DNA of 24,006 nt from an uncultured Dorea sp. (GCA_910584615.1 CAJUAM010000043.1:1-24006), one strand, 5' to 3'; shown: positions 1 to 8,326, counted from the stretch's first letter. Made by a program: numbers and translations. The notes: generated by a model not told the origin, from the sequence alone.

Positions 1-5
1 AATGA

Positions 6-377
6 TTACGCCGTCGGAAGCGGAATGGCTACGCCGTTCGTGCGGAATTTGCAACGATACTGTACTACGATATGGAACTCTTGATACGATGCTTTGCTTT
101 TTTTGTTTTCTCTGTAAATAATTTAACGAAAATTGAGGAGACAGCGATTGACTTGTGTTTGAAAATACCAGGGATTGCTTTTTATGGAATTTATAAGTTT
201 ATTTTTTATTGTGTATTGCCATATGGAATCATTGCAACGTTGCCGACACAGGCACTTATAGGGGCACTGTCAGTAAAGGCTCTGTTTTTTGGAGCAGCAA
301 TTGTGTGTATTTTTACTTTTTTTGCATTATCATTTTGGTCATATGGAGTACACAGATATGAAAGTGCAAGCAGTTAA
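6..377 (+). pseudogene. C-terminal fragment of ABC-2 family permease (DUF990-like)
   Basis: This is the C-terminal part of a membrane permease subunit of an ABC exporter. The frame is open from base 6 because a TGA lies in frame at 3-5. The first ATG at 72 has no ribosome site, so it is not a believable start. The residues show a hydrophobic stretch, then YKFIFYCVLPYGIIATLP and a final helix ending in the basic tail YGVHRYESASS. That order (a helix ending in P-rich 'LPfgli..P', then a last helix and an RYESA-type tail) is what I know from the ABC-2/DUF990 family, whose members are about 260 residues long. Only about 120 residues are here, so the gene is cut by the window or has lost its front part. 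The family call is from memory of the pattern. Confidence 0.55.
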
Positions 378-403
378 TTATTTTTTGTAATAGGAGTGTT
401 AAA

Positions 404-2314
404 ATGGTTCAAACAGATAAAGTATTGGAATTTGATAAGGTAAAAGAGAAGTGGATGGAACTGGCGCTTACAGAGTGGGCAAAAGAAAAGATTAAGGACA
501 CCGTTCCCATCATGTCAGAGAATGAATTGCTGGCAAGGCAAAGGGAGACAAGTGAAGCCAGAGAACTATTGGAGAAAAGCGGAAATCCGCCGTTGGTTTC
601 TTTAAGTGGGATTAGAGAATGCATCCAAAAGGCTGCTAAAGGAGACTGTTTATCCATTTCACAGCTTGAAGATATGGAAAAATCCCTTGTTGCTGTAATG
701 CGGTTAAAGAACTATCTAAGCCGTTGTAAGCAATGGGAAATATCGTTGGCATATTATGATGAGAAGCTGGATTGTCTGGATAATCTAAAAGAAACCATTA
801 GTATGCAGATTAGAAATGGCAGGATAGATGATAATGCTTCCAAAGATTTAAAATCCTTTCGGGATGAAATTGAACAAAATGAAAGATGCATGCGGGAGAA
901 AGTAGATGCAGTTATACGGGCGAATAAGGAAAGCCTGTCTGATCATTTTAGTACTCTGAGAAATGGGCATATTTGTATTCCGGTTAAAAAAGAATATAAA
1001 TATAAAATAGAAGGTAATGTGATTGATAAATCCTCAACGGGAAGTACTTTATTTATCGAACCAAGTTCTGTGGGGAAATATTATGAGACATTGAGGCTTC
1101 TGCGGATACATGAAGAAAATGAAGAATATAGAATACTCTATTCTCTTTCTGCGATGGTGGCCGATTATGAGGAGATTTTGGAACAAAATATCAGTATGAT
1201 AGAAAAACTGGATTTTATTTTTTCAAAAGGAAAACTGAGTTTAGCATATGATGGTACAGAACCAAAGATTAATACGGAACGATATATCCGAATAGAAGAT
1301 GGCTGACATCCCCTTATGGCTTTGTCAGAGTGCGTGCCGCTGCAGTTTGAGATAGGGAAGAGTTTTGATGGCGTAGTTATTACAGGGCCTAATACGGGCG
1401 GTAAAACAGTTACAATTAAGACAGTTGCATTAAATTGTATGATGGCACAATGCGGTTTACACGTGGCATGTAAAAAAGCGGAAATTTGTATAAACAGTAA
1501 TTTTCTGTGTGATATAGGTGATGGGCAAAATATATCAGAGAATCTTTCTACATTTTCAGCACATATTGTGAATGTGTTAGAAATATTAAGAAAAGTTAAC
1601 AGAGACAGCCTTGTAGTTATGGATGAGCTTGGTTCCGGCACAGACCCGACAGAAGGCATGGGAATTGCCATTGCCATATTGGAAGAATTACAAAAGAGTG
1701 GAGGATTATTTCTCGTTACGACACATTATCCAGAGGTAAAACAATATGCAGATAAAAAAGCCAGGATTGTGAATGCGAGGATGACCTTTGATAAGGAAAG
1801 TCTGCAACCTCTTTATCAATTAGTTATTGGAGAAGCTGGGGAAAGCTGTGCTTTCTACATAGCCGGGAAAATGGGAATGCCAGAAGAGATGTTAAAAACG
1901 GCAATGAAGGCGGCTTACGGAAAAGAGGAAATATCGGAAAATTTGAAACAAGTGGTTTCTAAAAATCATTTAGAAAAGAGGAGGGTATCTGGTATTCAAA
2001 AAAGGAAAAGAAGGAATGAGGCAGCACAAAAAGCTCTGGAATTTCAACTGGGAGACAGTGTTCTTGTATATCCAGATAAAAAGATTGGCATTATCTGCAA
2101 GACAGCCAATGAAAAAGGAGTTTTGAGAGTACAGATGGCGGATAAAAAAATATGGGTTAACCGCAAAAGAATTAAACTCCATGTGGCTGCAAAGAAATTA
2201 TATCCTGATGATTATGATTTTTCTGTTATTTTTGACAGCGTAAAAAATAGAAAGCTGCGGCACCAAATGGACAGAGGAAAGATTATAGAAGAACAAATTA
2301 CTATTGATGAATAA
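404..2314 (+). pseudogene. MutS2-like DNA-repair ATPase, interrupted by in-frame TGA, no Smr domain
   Basis: The product is a MutS-family ATPase related to MutS2, which binds branched DNA or collided ribosomes. The ribosome site AGGAG at 392-396 precedes the ATG at 404. The first 300 residues carry the MutS2 core helices (LEFDKVKEKW, then STGSTLFIEPSSVGKYY). The second part has Walker A GPNTGGKT, Walker B VVMDELGSGTDPTEG and the TTHYPEVKQYA motif. A TGA at 1304-1306 splits it, with the same frame on both sides. The residues around it read IEDG-stop-HPLM where the family has (A/G)RHPL, so the stop sits in place of the conserved arginine, consistent with CGA to TGA. Without the stop it would be 636 residues, against roughly 780 for classical MutS2. 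The C-terminal Smr nuclease domain is absent. It is probably inactive unless the stop is read through or is a sequence error. Confidence 0.85.
1304..1306 (+). other. In-frame TGA inside the MutS2-like gene
   Basis: The frame of the upstream half (from 404) and of the downstream half (to 2314) is the same, so only this codon breaks the gene. It replaces the arginine of the family's RHP motif just before the ATPase domain. A downstream ATG at 1316 could in principle restart translation, but no ribosome site precedes it. Confidence 0.85.
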
Positions 2315-2375
2315 ATAACTCAAACTTTGCATTTGAATAAACGCAGATGCACCTGGTGAGCAGGCGAAATCTAAT

Positions 2376-2744
2376 CTACTCCTTTTGATAGACGTCTCCT
2401 GTCTTTGAACAAAGCAGAAAGGAGATAACGCCAAGAAACTGTTCGTAATCCGTAAGAAGCTGTTTTAAATACTTAATGCCTTTTTCTTCCAGATGGTAGT
2501 ATACTCGTGATTGTCTCGGGGTGATTTTTTGCTCATAGAAGCTAATATATCCCTGATCAGACAAACGGTATAAGATTGGGTACATAGAACCTTCTAATAA
2601 TGTGTAGATTCCCGTGCTTCGTTTCTTGAGTTCTTGTGTCATCTGGTAGCCATACATATCAGATTCTGACAGTAATTTTAAAAGCATCATCTCAATTGTT
2701 GCTTTTTTTAATCCGGTTGTTAAGTGCGATTTTGATAAATTCAT
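2376..2744 (-). CDS. PadR-family transcriptional regulator
   Basis: This is a 122-residue winged-helix DNA-binding repressor. It starts at the ATG at 2744 behind AAGGAG. The family signature is clear: MLLKLLSESDMYGYQMTQEL (first helices and the GY motif), then GSMYPILYRLSDQGYISFYE (recognition helix), and a wing with RVYYHLEEKG. The C-terminal helix is short, as in the small PadR-s1 type, which usually dimerises and often responds to toxic compounds. It is divergent from the small membrane protein at 2909, and the AT-rich 160-base gap between them is the likely operator region. PadR genes commonly control a neighbouring membrane protein, so that partner is a reasonable target. This is inference. 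Confidence 0.9.
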   Translation of the reverse strand: MNLSKSHLTTGLKKATIEMMLLKLLSESDMYGYQMTQELKKRSTGIYTLLEGSMYPILYRLSDQGYISFYEQKITPRQSRVYYHLEEKGIKYLKQLLTDYEQFLGVISFLLCSKTGDVYQKE

Positions 2745-2908
2745 TGTATGCTTTTCTCCTTCTTAGATATAATTATAGTACATTAAATTGTAAAAACAAT
2801 ACATAGTATTAAAATATAATATTGAAAAAAATATAAATATATAGTTATAATGATAACAAGTAAAATGATGGGTTGAAGAACAGACAAAAGAAAGGAGAGG
2901 CAAAAGAT

Positions 2909-3106
2909 ATGGAATTTGAAAAAGTAGTATATAGGGTAATCACCGTAGTTTTATTGATAGTAATATTTTTATCGGCAATATGTTTTTTTCAGCCCTTTTT
3001 AATGAGCGGATATGAAGGAGTTATAGAAAGTGATGGAATAAGTCTTGTATCTATGTACGGTATTAGTGTGCTGGGTTTTGTTGTACTTACTAAACGTATC
3101 CCGTGA
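2909..3106 (+). CDS. Small two-helix membrane protein, unknown function
   Basis: This is a 65-residue protein. I choose the ATG at 2909 over the TTG at 2873 because AAAGGAGAGG at 2891-2900 lies at the right distance. Residues 7-29 form one membrane segment (VITVVLLIVIFLSAICFF), and a second weaker one lies near the C terminus (SMYGISVLGFVVL). Between them is a short polar loop with a Glu/Asp-rich turn. It ends abruptly after KRIP, so it may be a shortened version of a longer family. It is divergent from the PadR gene, so PadR control is plausible. I do not recognise a family. Confidence 0.55.
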   Translation: MEFEKVVYRVITVVLLIVIFLSAICFFQPFLMSGYEGVIESDGISLVSMYGISVLGFVVLTKRIP

Positions 3107-3127
3107 ATTAAAAAAGTAATTTCTTTA

Positions 3128-3179
3128 AGCAGCTTCGGTGATAGTGTTACTTCGTCAGAGGAAACATACCGGAGCTGTT
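3128..3179 (+). terminator. Long imperfect hairpin, probable terminator or structured 3' end
   Basis: The outer stem CAGCTTCGGT (3130-3139) pairs with ACCGGAGCTG (3168-3177), with one G-U pair. An inner stem (GTGTTACTTC with GAGGAAACAT, one mismatch) closes on a GTCA loop, leaving a four-base bulge on the left side. It lies 21 bases after the stop of the small membrane protein. A clean run of T does not follow (TTAGTTGTTTT), so termination is likely but not certain. Confidence 0.5.
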
Positions 3180-3207
3180 AGTTGTTTTAACAATTCCTGG
3201 ACATAGC

Positions 3208-3223
3208 AATTAAAATTTTAATT
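3208..3223. repeat. Perfect 16-base AT palindrome
   Basis: AATTAAAATTTTAATT reads the same on both strands. It could be an operator or a chance product of AT-rich sequence. It lies upstream of the EamA promoter. Confidence 0.4.
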
Positions 3224-3272
3224 CGGGTATATTGAACAGAAAAAACATCTTCTTTTCGCTTCTGAGAAATAA

Positions 3273-3281
3273 TGATATACT
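3273..3281 (+). promoter_or_regulatory. Extended -10 promoter for the EamA gene
   Basis: TGATATACT is an extended -10 element (TG, one base, TATACT). No good -35 hexamer lies 17 bases upstream, which is usual for extended -10 promoters. The leader to the ATG at 3418 would be about 130 bases. Confidence 0.4.
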
Positions 3282-3417
3282 ATGACTGTTAAATTATCTT
3301 TTGTACAGATGAAAGTGTAAGAGATTACAAATCCGGGACAATATGGAAAATCAACAATCAGGTTCAGTATTATGCGGGATCGTATAAAATATGCTGGATG
3401 GGGCGGGAGAAATACAT

Positions 3418-4344
3418 ATGAAAAAAAATTATCTGACAACAGGCTGGGTAGTCGCTGCCCTTGCTGTTATCTGCTGCATGCTTTGGGGGAGTGCGATCAC
3501 TACGATCAAAACAGGATACCGGTTGATGGACATCGATTCTTCTGATACGGCTGCGATTGTTTTATTCGCAGGTCTGCGTTTTGCTCTTGCAGGACTTTTG
3601 GTGATAGGTTTCGAATGCATTCGGCAAAAGAAGATCGTTCGTCCGACAGTCCGCGCAATGAGGCTGGCATGTCCTCTCTGTCTGGCACAGACGGTAGGGC
3701 AATATTACTTTTTTTATATCGGAGTGGCCCATACTTCAGGGGTGAAGGGCAGTATTATTACCGGACTGGGATATTTTTTCGCGATTTTGATGTCCTGTCT
3801 GGTATTCAGAATTGAGAAAATGACCAGACGCAAATTTGCAGGATGTGTATTGGGGTTTGCAGGAGTGATAGTGATCAATCTGATGGGAGATCGGCTGGAT
3901 ATGGGATTTCGCCTGTCAGGGGAGGGTGCTCTGCTTCTTTCGCAGATGGCTTATGCACTGTCAACTGTTCTGATCAATCTGTTTTCAAAGAAAGAATCGC
4001 CTGTACTTTTGAGCGGCTGCCAGTTCTTTATCGGAGGGCTTATAATGACTGGAATAGGGTGCGTCATGGGCGGAAGGATAAACAGGATAAGCGGTACGTC
4101 ATTTTTGATCCTTTTGTATCTTGCGTTCGTATCGGCTGCGGCATATACTTTATGGTCGGTTCTGCTCGCTCATAATACGGTTTCAAAAGTGGCAATCTAT
4201 GGCTTTGTAAATCCGCTTTGCAGTGTATTGCTGTCAGCCATTGTATTGGGGGAAATCACACAGGCGTTTAATGCTGGCACATTAACCGCACTGTTGCTTG
4301 TGACGGGAGGAATCTGTATAGTGAACTGGAAATGCCCGGATTAA
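3418..4344 (+). CDS. EamA/DMT-family transporter
   Basis: This is a 308-residue inner-membrane carrier of the drug/metabolite transporter superfamily, typically an exporter of amino acids, metabolites or drugs. The substrate cannot be read from sequence. I choose the ATG at 3418 (GGGAGA at 3405-3410) over the ATG at 3391. About ten hydrophobic segments form two repeated EamA halves. The first begins VVAALAVICCMLWGSAITTIK, and the second begins near residue 165 with GEGALLLSQMAYALSTVLIN and ends in the typical FVNPLCSVLLSAIVLGEI, the family's proline-glutamate signature. It has its own promoter and no co-directional partner within 100 bases, so it is probably monocistronic. Confidence 0.9.
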   Translation: MKKNYLTTGWVVAALAVICCMLWGSAITTIKTGYRLMDIDSSDTAAIVLFAGLRFALAGLLVIGFECIRQKKIVRPTVRAMRLACPLCLAQTVGQYYFFYIGVAHTSGVKGSIITGLGYFFAILMSCLVFRIEKMTRRKFAGCVLGFAGVIVINLMGDRLDMGFRLSGEGALLLSQMAYALSTVLINLFSKKESPVLLSGCQFFIGGLIMTGIGCVMGGRINRISGTSFLILLYLAFVSAAAYTLWSVLLAHNTVSKVAIYGFVNPLCSVLLSAIVLGEITQAFNAGTLTALLLVTGGICIVNWKCPD

Positions 4345-4395
4345 TCAAACATCATAATATCCTTTTCATTTTTATCTGGCAGGGGTCTGCTTATA

Positions 4396-4424
4396 TTGCA
4401 AATGGACCATATCAGTGATATAAT
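4396..4424 (+). promoter_or_regulatory. Strong sigma-A promoter of the solute-binding lipoprotein gene
   Basis: TTGCAA (4396-4401), a 17-base spacer and TATAAT (4419-4424), with TG at 4416-4417 giving an extended -10. Transcription should start near 4431, about 33 bases before the ATG at 4464. Confidence 0.75.
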
Positions 4425-4463
4425 ATCCACAGAAAAAATGAAGCATAAAGGGTGGACTTTATA

Positions 4464-5695
4464 ATGAGAAAAAGAATGTGCGGATTATTTCTGGGGATGC
4501 TTTGTACTGCAGTATTTACAGGATGCGGTTTGTCAGAAAAAGCAGAATTAGAGGATACGAGCAAAAAAAAGTTGAGATGGTTGTCTGGGGAGCTGAGGAG
4601 GACACAGAACTGATGAACAAGATCATCCAGAGTTTTATCAGCAATCATCAGGGAGAAGCAGATTTTCAGATTTCATTTGAGGTGCAGGGAGAATCCCAAT
4701 GTAAAGATGTATTGATCGGCGGCCTGGAGGATGGCGCGGATGTGTTTACATTTGCAGATGACCAGTTAAATGCTCTGGCTGCTGCCGGAGCATTAGACCC
4801 AATAGAGAATGCGGATGAGATTAAGAACAAAAATCTTTCAAGCGCAGTAGACGCGGCTACGGTGAACGATCATCTCTACGCATATCCATTGACTGCGGAT
4901 AACGGGTATTTTTTATATTATAACAAACAATATTTTTCAGAAGAACAGGTAAAGACACTGGACGGTATATTAAAAAGTGCATCTGCAAATGGCAAATTAT
5001 TTACCATGGATTGGACTTCTGCCTGGTATGTATATTCTTTCTTTGGAAATACAGGACTTCAAGTGGGACTTAATGATGATGGTATCACTAACTATTGTAC
5101 ATGGAATCAGTCGGATGAAGGGATCAAGGGGATAGATGTTGCTCAGGCGATGCTTAAGATCGCAAAGAATCCGGGATTTGCCAGTAAAACTGACGAAGAA
5201 TTTCTTGAAGGCGTAAAAAATGGTTCTGTGATCGCAGGCGTCAGCGGTGTATGGAATTCTGTTGCTATAAAGGAGGCATGGGGAGAGAATACCAGAGCCG
5301 CCAAGCTGCCGACTTATAGCTGTAACAACAGACAGGTACAGATGGCTTCTTTTTCTGGTTGTAAACTGATCGGTGTAAATGCTTATTCCAAACATCCCAA
5401 ATGGGCTGCCAGACTTGCTGAATGGATCACTGATGAAGAGAACCAGCGGCTTCGTTTTGAAATGCGCGGGCAAGGCCCGTCAAACACTGCGGTCGCGGAA
5501 TCTGGTGAGATCGAGCAATCGCCGGCGATTGCTGCTCTTTTAGAGCAATCTGAATTTTCTCAGCTACAGAGAGTGGGCGGTAAATTCTGGGATCCTGTTT
5601 CGGAGTTTGCCGGAAATATAGCAAAAGGGAATCCCTCTGGGCAGAGCTTGCAAAAGCAGTTAGATGAGATGGTTGAAGGTATCACTGCAAGATAG
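4464..5695 (+). CDS. Extracellular solute-binding lipoprotein, frame-shifted at an A8 tract
   Basis: This is a substrate-binding protein of the family 1 (maltodextrin-type sugar) class, anchored outside the membrane. The ATG at 4464 opens a perfect lipoprotein signal: MRKR, a hydrophobic core, and lipobox VFTGC with Cys21. That frame stops at 4611-4613. The mature body (VVWGAEEDTELMNKIIQSF, later YAYPLTADNGYFLYYN and WAARLAEWITDEENQRLRF) is in the -1 frame and runs to 5695. The frames meet at AAAAAAAA (4563-4570). One extra A, or a -1 slip on A AAA AAG, gives a normal protein of about 410 residues. No permease or ATPase genes adjoin it; a chemoreceptor gene follows 32 bases downstream, so it may feed ligand to that receptor instead of a transporter. 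It could be a pseudogene, a slippage-expressed gene or a sequence error. Confidence 0.85.
4563..4571 (+). other. Slippery A8G tract joining two reading frames
   Basis: In the signal-peptide frame the codons are AGC AAA AAA AAG TTG, so the heptamer A AAA AAG lies in the exact phase needed for -1 slippage (the same heptamer as in E. coli dnaX). An A8 run also allows polymerase slippage or length variation. The two halves fuse correctly at this point. Confidence 0.7.
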
Positions 5696-5704
5696 ATACA
5701 TATA

Positions 5705-5731
5705 ATGAAAGGATTTGTTAATGTAAGATGA
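5705..5731 (+). CDS. Possible 8-residue leader peptide overlapping the chemoreceptor start
   Basis: The ATG at 5705 opens a nine-codon frame (MKGFVNVR, stop TGA at 5729-5731) whose stop overlaps the chemoreceptor ATG as ATGA. It contains the AAAGGA that would otherwise serve the chemoreceptor at poor spacing. Translational coupling is possible; chance is equally possible. Confidence 0.2.
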   Translation: MKGFVNVR

Positions 5732-7314
5732 AGAAAAAGTTTACTATACAACAACGTTTGACACTTCCAATCATTCTTCTGGGAGTTGTGGCATTGATTT
5801 CGAATGCCTTGTCAGTTTTCAGTATCAATAATGTAAATTTCAATGCTTCGAGAATTGTAAACAACTATATGGTAGGTTTAGAAACATTGCAGAACATTCG
5901 GCATACGACCACGAACATCCATAAATTGGCGTTGTCCCATATTGTTGCGACCGATTATACTACAATGATTACCGTCGTAGCACAGATTAAAGAAGAAGAA
6001 AAATTATTGGAGACATATTTAGACGAATATGAGAACTATATAACGGAAGATGAGAAAACAATCTACACTCAGCTTCTGGAAGATTATGATTCTTTTAAAC
6101 ACGCTTTGGTCTATCTTGTATGCGCAAGTGCGGACAGTAAGACTCAGGATGCATACAATTATGCCAATGGTGATGTTGCGCACTTTGGAACTGCCATAGA
6201 AAGCAATGTTGATGAATTGTATGCAAATGTAAGCGCAAGGACTGCCAGTGCCAGGCAGAAGCTTTTTGCTGTGTATATTATCTCGCTGGTCATTGCTGTT
6301 GCTTCTATCGTAACTTGTCTGATATTAGTACTTGCGGCTATCCGTATCATCAAAAAATATGTGATAACGCCGATCAAATGTACGGTGGATACACTTCAGG
6401 GAAGTTCGCAGAAGCTTGACGAAGTGACGGGTCAGGTGCTGAAACATACCCGCACATCAGGAGAAAATGCCAAAGGCCTTTCTTCTCTCACAGGTTCTTT
6501 GTCCACTGCGATCCAGAAAGTGGCAAATAATGCAGTGATCATTAACAGCAGCGCTATAGGCATCAAAGGAGATGTACATGATATGGCAGAAGAATGCAGA
6601 ACTATCACAGAATATTCTTCTGCTATGAAAATACGTGCAAATGAGATGGAGGCAGCGGCACAGACAAATACAGAAGTAATCCAAAAGAAGGCGGCTGATA
6701 TTCTGGAAGTACTGGAAGAGGCAATTGAAAACAGTAAGAGTGTAGATCAGGTAAACAGGTTGACAAAAGATATCGTATCAATTTCATCTACGACCAATCT
6801 GATTGCCCTGAATGCCTCTATAGAGGCTACGCGTGCCGGTGAGGCCGGGAAAGGTTTTGCTGTTATTGCAGCACAGATTCAATCTTTAGCAAGTTCCTGC
6901 AGTGAAACTGCCGGGCGTATTCAGAAAGTCAACCAAGTCGTTACAAGCGCGGTACATAACCTTTCAAAGCATTCCCAGGATCTGGCAGATTATCTGAGTG
7001 AGACTATTTTGACAGAATTCCAGGAGTTTGTCCGATCCGGAAGACAGTATAAAGAAGATGCTGATTATGTAATGGAAAGAATTGATGCATTTAACAGTAG
7101 AACAGACCGGCTTAGAAATTCTATGGTTGAGATAGCTGATTCTATTGAAAGCATTACGAAAGCGATTGATGGCGGAGCTGCCGGTATTACTGGAGTCGCC
7201 GACAGCACTGAGAGTCTGGTTGAAGATATGGCAGATATTACGGGCCGTATGGATACAAACCGGGAGATTGTAGAGGAATTGAGGAAGCAGATGGATGTAT
7301 TTGAGGATTTTTAA
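5728..7314 (+). CDS. Methyl-accepting chemotaxis protein
   Basis: This is a 528-residue transmembrane chemoreceptor that relays ligand binding to CheW/CheA. TM1 is about residues 12-33 and TM2 about 180-205. Between them lies a helical sensory domain of roughly 145 residues, like a four-helix-bundle type. After TM2 a HAMP-like linker starts (IIKKYVITPIKCTVDTL). The signalling hairpin tip is at about 357-383: TTNLIALNASIEATRAGEAG followed by KGFAVIA, the family's diagnostic motif. No CheR-binding pentapeptide is seen at the C terminus. The ATG at 5728 is the only start after an in-frame TAA; its ribosome site AAAGGA (5708-5713) is 14 bases away. It lies directly after the solute-binding lipoprotein, so a binding-protein/receptor pair is likely. 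Confidence 0.95.
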   Translation: MKKKFTIQQRLTLPIILLGVVALISNALSVFSINNVNFNASRIVNNYMVGLETLQNIRHTTTNIHKLALSHIVATDYTTMITVVAQIKEEEKLLETYLDEYENYITEDEKTIYTQLLEDYDSFKHALVYLVCASADSKTQDAYNYANGDVAHFGTAIESNVDELYANVSARTASARQKLFAVYIISLVIAVASIVTCLILVLAAIRIIKKYVITPIKCTVDTLQGSSQKLDEVTGQVLKHTRTSGENAKGLSSLTGSLSTAIQKVANNAVIINSSAIGIKGDVHDMAEECRTITEYSSAMKIRANEMEAAAQTNTEVIQKKAADILEVLEEAIENSKSVDQVNRLTKDIVSISSTTNLIALNASIEATRAGEAGKGFAVIAAQIQSLASSCSETAGRIQKVNQVVTSAVHNLSKHSQDLADYLSETILTEFQEFVRSGRQYKEDADYVMERIDAFNSRTDRLRNSMVEIADSIESITKAIDGGAAGITGVADSTESLVEDMADITGRMDTNREIVEELRKQMDVFEDF

Positions 7315-7315
7315 A

Positions 7316-7370
7316 GAAGAATGATAATATCTGAAGCGGATTCTTTTTATGATATTATTTTAAATATCAT
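7316..7370 (+). other. Overlapping AT-rich inverted repeats between chemoreceptor and esterase genes
   Basis: GATAATATC (7323-7331) can pair with GATATTAT (7351-7358), and ATGATAT (7349-7355) can pair with ATATCAT (7364-7370). The two hairpins share bases and are mutually exclusive. It may end chemoreceptor transcription weakly. Confidence 0.3.
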
Positions 7371-7393
7371 TACTGTTTACCTTAGAGATATAA

Positions 7394-7424
7394 GGAGACT
7401 GCGTCAGACAGACGGAGTCTGCCC
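7394..7424 (+). other. Hairpin in the esterase leader
   Basis: GGAGACT, GTC, loop AGACA, GAC, AGTCT and CC form a stem with a small symmetric internal loop, ending about 35 bases ahead of the esterase start. No known riboswitch is recognised. Confidence 0.3.
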
Positions 7425-7459
7425 GGAAATCAGCAGATAGGATGAGAGGGAGAAGGAAA

Positions 7460-8281
7460 ATGGCGTTAATGCATGTAAATTTCTTTTCAGATGTTCTTGG
7501 GATGAGCATGGATATGGATGTTATATTGCCACAGCAGACAAAGGGACAGATCGGTATGGAAGGAAAAGCAGAGAGCGGGCAGTACAAAACGATGTATCTG
7601 CTGCACGGCATGAGCGATGACCAAACAACCTGGCAGAGAAGGACCTCTATTGAACGTTATGTAAGTAAGCTTGGTATTGCGGTAGTGATGCCGACGACTC
7701 ATTTGGGATTTTATACGGATACTGTTTATGGTATGAGATACTGGACATTTATCTCTGAAGAACTGCCATGTATCTGCCGGGAATTTTTCCCGCGCATGTC
7801 CCAAAGAAAAGAGGATACGCTGGCAGCAGGACTTTCCATGGGCGGCTATGGCGCATGGAAATTAGGACTTCGGGCCAGTGATACATTTGGCGCGGCAGCG
7901 TCGCTTTCGGGAGCATTGGACATTGTGGAGGATTATAAGCGCAATGTGAAGGAACAGACAAGAGTGCTGCCGCTGTTTCAGGGAATATTTGGAAGTGAGA
8001 CAGATCTTGAAGGTTCAGACAATGACATATTTGCACTGGCGGATAAGCTTGCGGCTTCAGCAGCCGCGGAAGAAGAGCTGCCAAGGCTGTATGCGTGGTG
8101 CGGTACGCAGGATTTCCTGTATGAAGGGAATATAAGGGCATGGAAGCATGTAAAAAAGCTGGGGTATGATTTGACATGCAGTGAGTCTGAGGGAGATCAT
8201 CAGTGGAAATACTGGGATGAAAAGATTAAGGATGTATTATGCTGGTGGTTGGATACGGATGTAGATTTGGATCTGGATTAG
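7460..8281 (+). CDS. Alpha/beta-hydrolase esterase (esterase D / tributyrin esterase type)
   Basis: This is a 273-residue carboxylesterase of the putative esterase (esterase D-like) family, probably hydrolysing short acyl or feruloyl-type esters. The substrate is not readable. I choose the ATG at 7460 (GAGGGAGAAGG just upstream) over the ATG at 7442. The fold landmarks are an oxyanion segment LLHGMSDDQTTW (47-58), nucleophile elbow GLSMGGYGAW with Ser126, acid Asp218 in CGTQDFLY, and base His247 in GDHQWKYW. No signal peptide or membrane segment is seen, so it is cytoplasmic. It lies 145 bases after the chemoreceptor gene and ends in a strong terminator, so it closes this gene group. Its tail is unusually acidic (DTDVDLDLD). 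Confidence 0.9.
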   Translation: MALMHVNFFSDVLGMSMDMDVILPQQTKGQIGMEGKAESGQYKTMYLLHGMSDDQTTWQRRTSIERYVSKLGIAVVMPTTHLGFYTDTVYGMRYWTFISEELPCICREFFPRMSQRKEDTLAAGLSMGGYGAWKLGLRASDTFGAAASLSGALDIVEDYKRNVKEQTRVLPLFQGIFGSETDLEGSDNDIFALADKLAASAAAEEELPRLYAWCGTQDFLYEGNIRAWKHVKKLGYDLTCSESEGDHQWKYWDEKIKDVLCWWLDTDVDLDLD

Positions 8282-8282
8282 T

Positions 8283-8314
8283 AAAATGTCAGAAAGTGAT
8301 AACAAATATGTATG
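8283..8314 (+). repeat. Direct repeat copy A (flanks the 76-residue gene)
   Basis: AAAATGTCAGAA, then a similar middle, then ATATGTATG. A near-copy starts at 8735. The two differ by two one-base gaps and a few changes in the middle. Confidence 0.5.
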
Positions 8315-8326
8315 GTTATGATTGGA

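Larger units (their letters stand above)
3107..3417. other. Gene-free spacer with hairpin, palindrome and promoter
   Basis: About 310 bases without a gene separate the small membrane protein from the EamA gene. It contains a long hairpin just after the upstream stop (3128-3179), a perfect AT palindrome (3208-3223) and an extended -10 promoter near 3273-3281. From here rightward the sequence becomes visibly richer in G and C, so an old junction may lie in this spacer. Confidence 0.6.

Noticed and set aside
1304..1306. Selenocysteine or other recoding of the MutS2 TGA
   Set aside because: The family has Arg here, not Cys or Sec, and no clear SECIS-like hairpin directly follows. A plain nonsense change is simpler.
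4478..4570. Start of the solute-binding gene in the body frame at 4478
   Set aside because: It has no ribosome site and its first 30 residues are unlike a signal peptide. The other frame gives a textbook lipoprotein signal.
7487..8177. Long minus-strand frames inside the esterase gene
   Set aside because: Shadows of a gene with a full catalytic triad on the plus strand.
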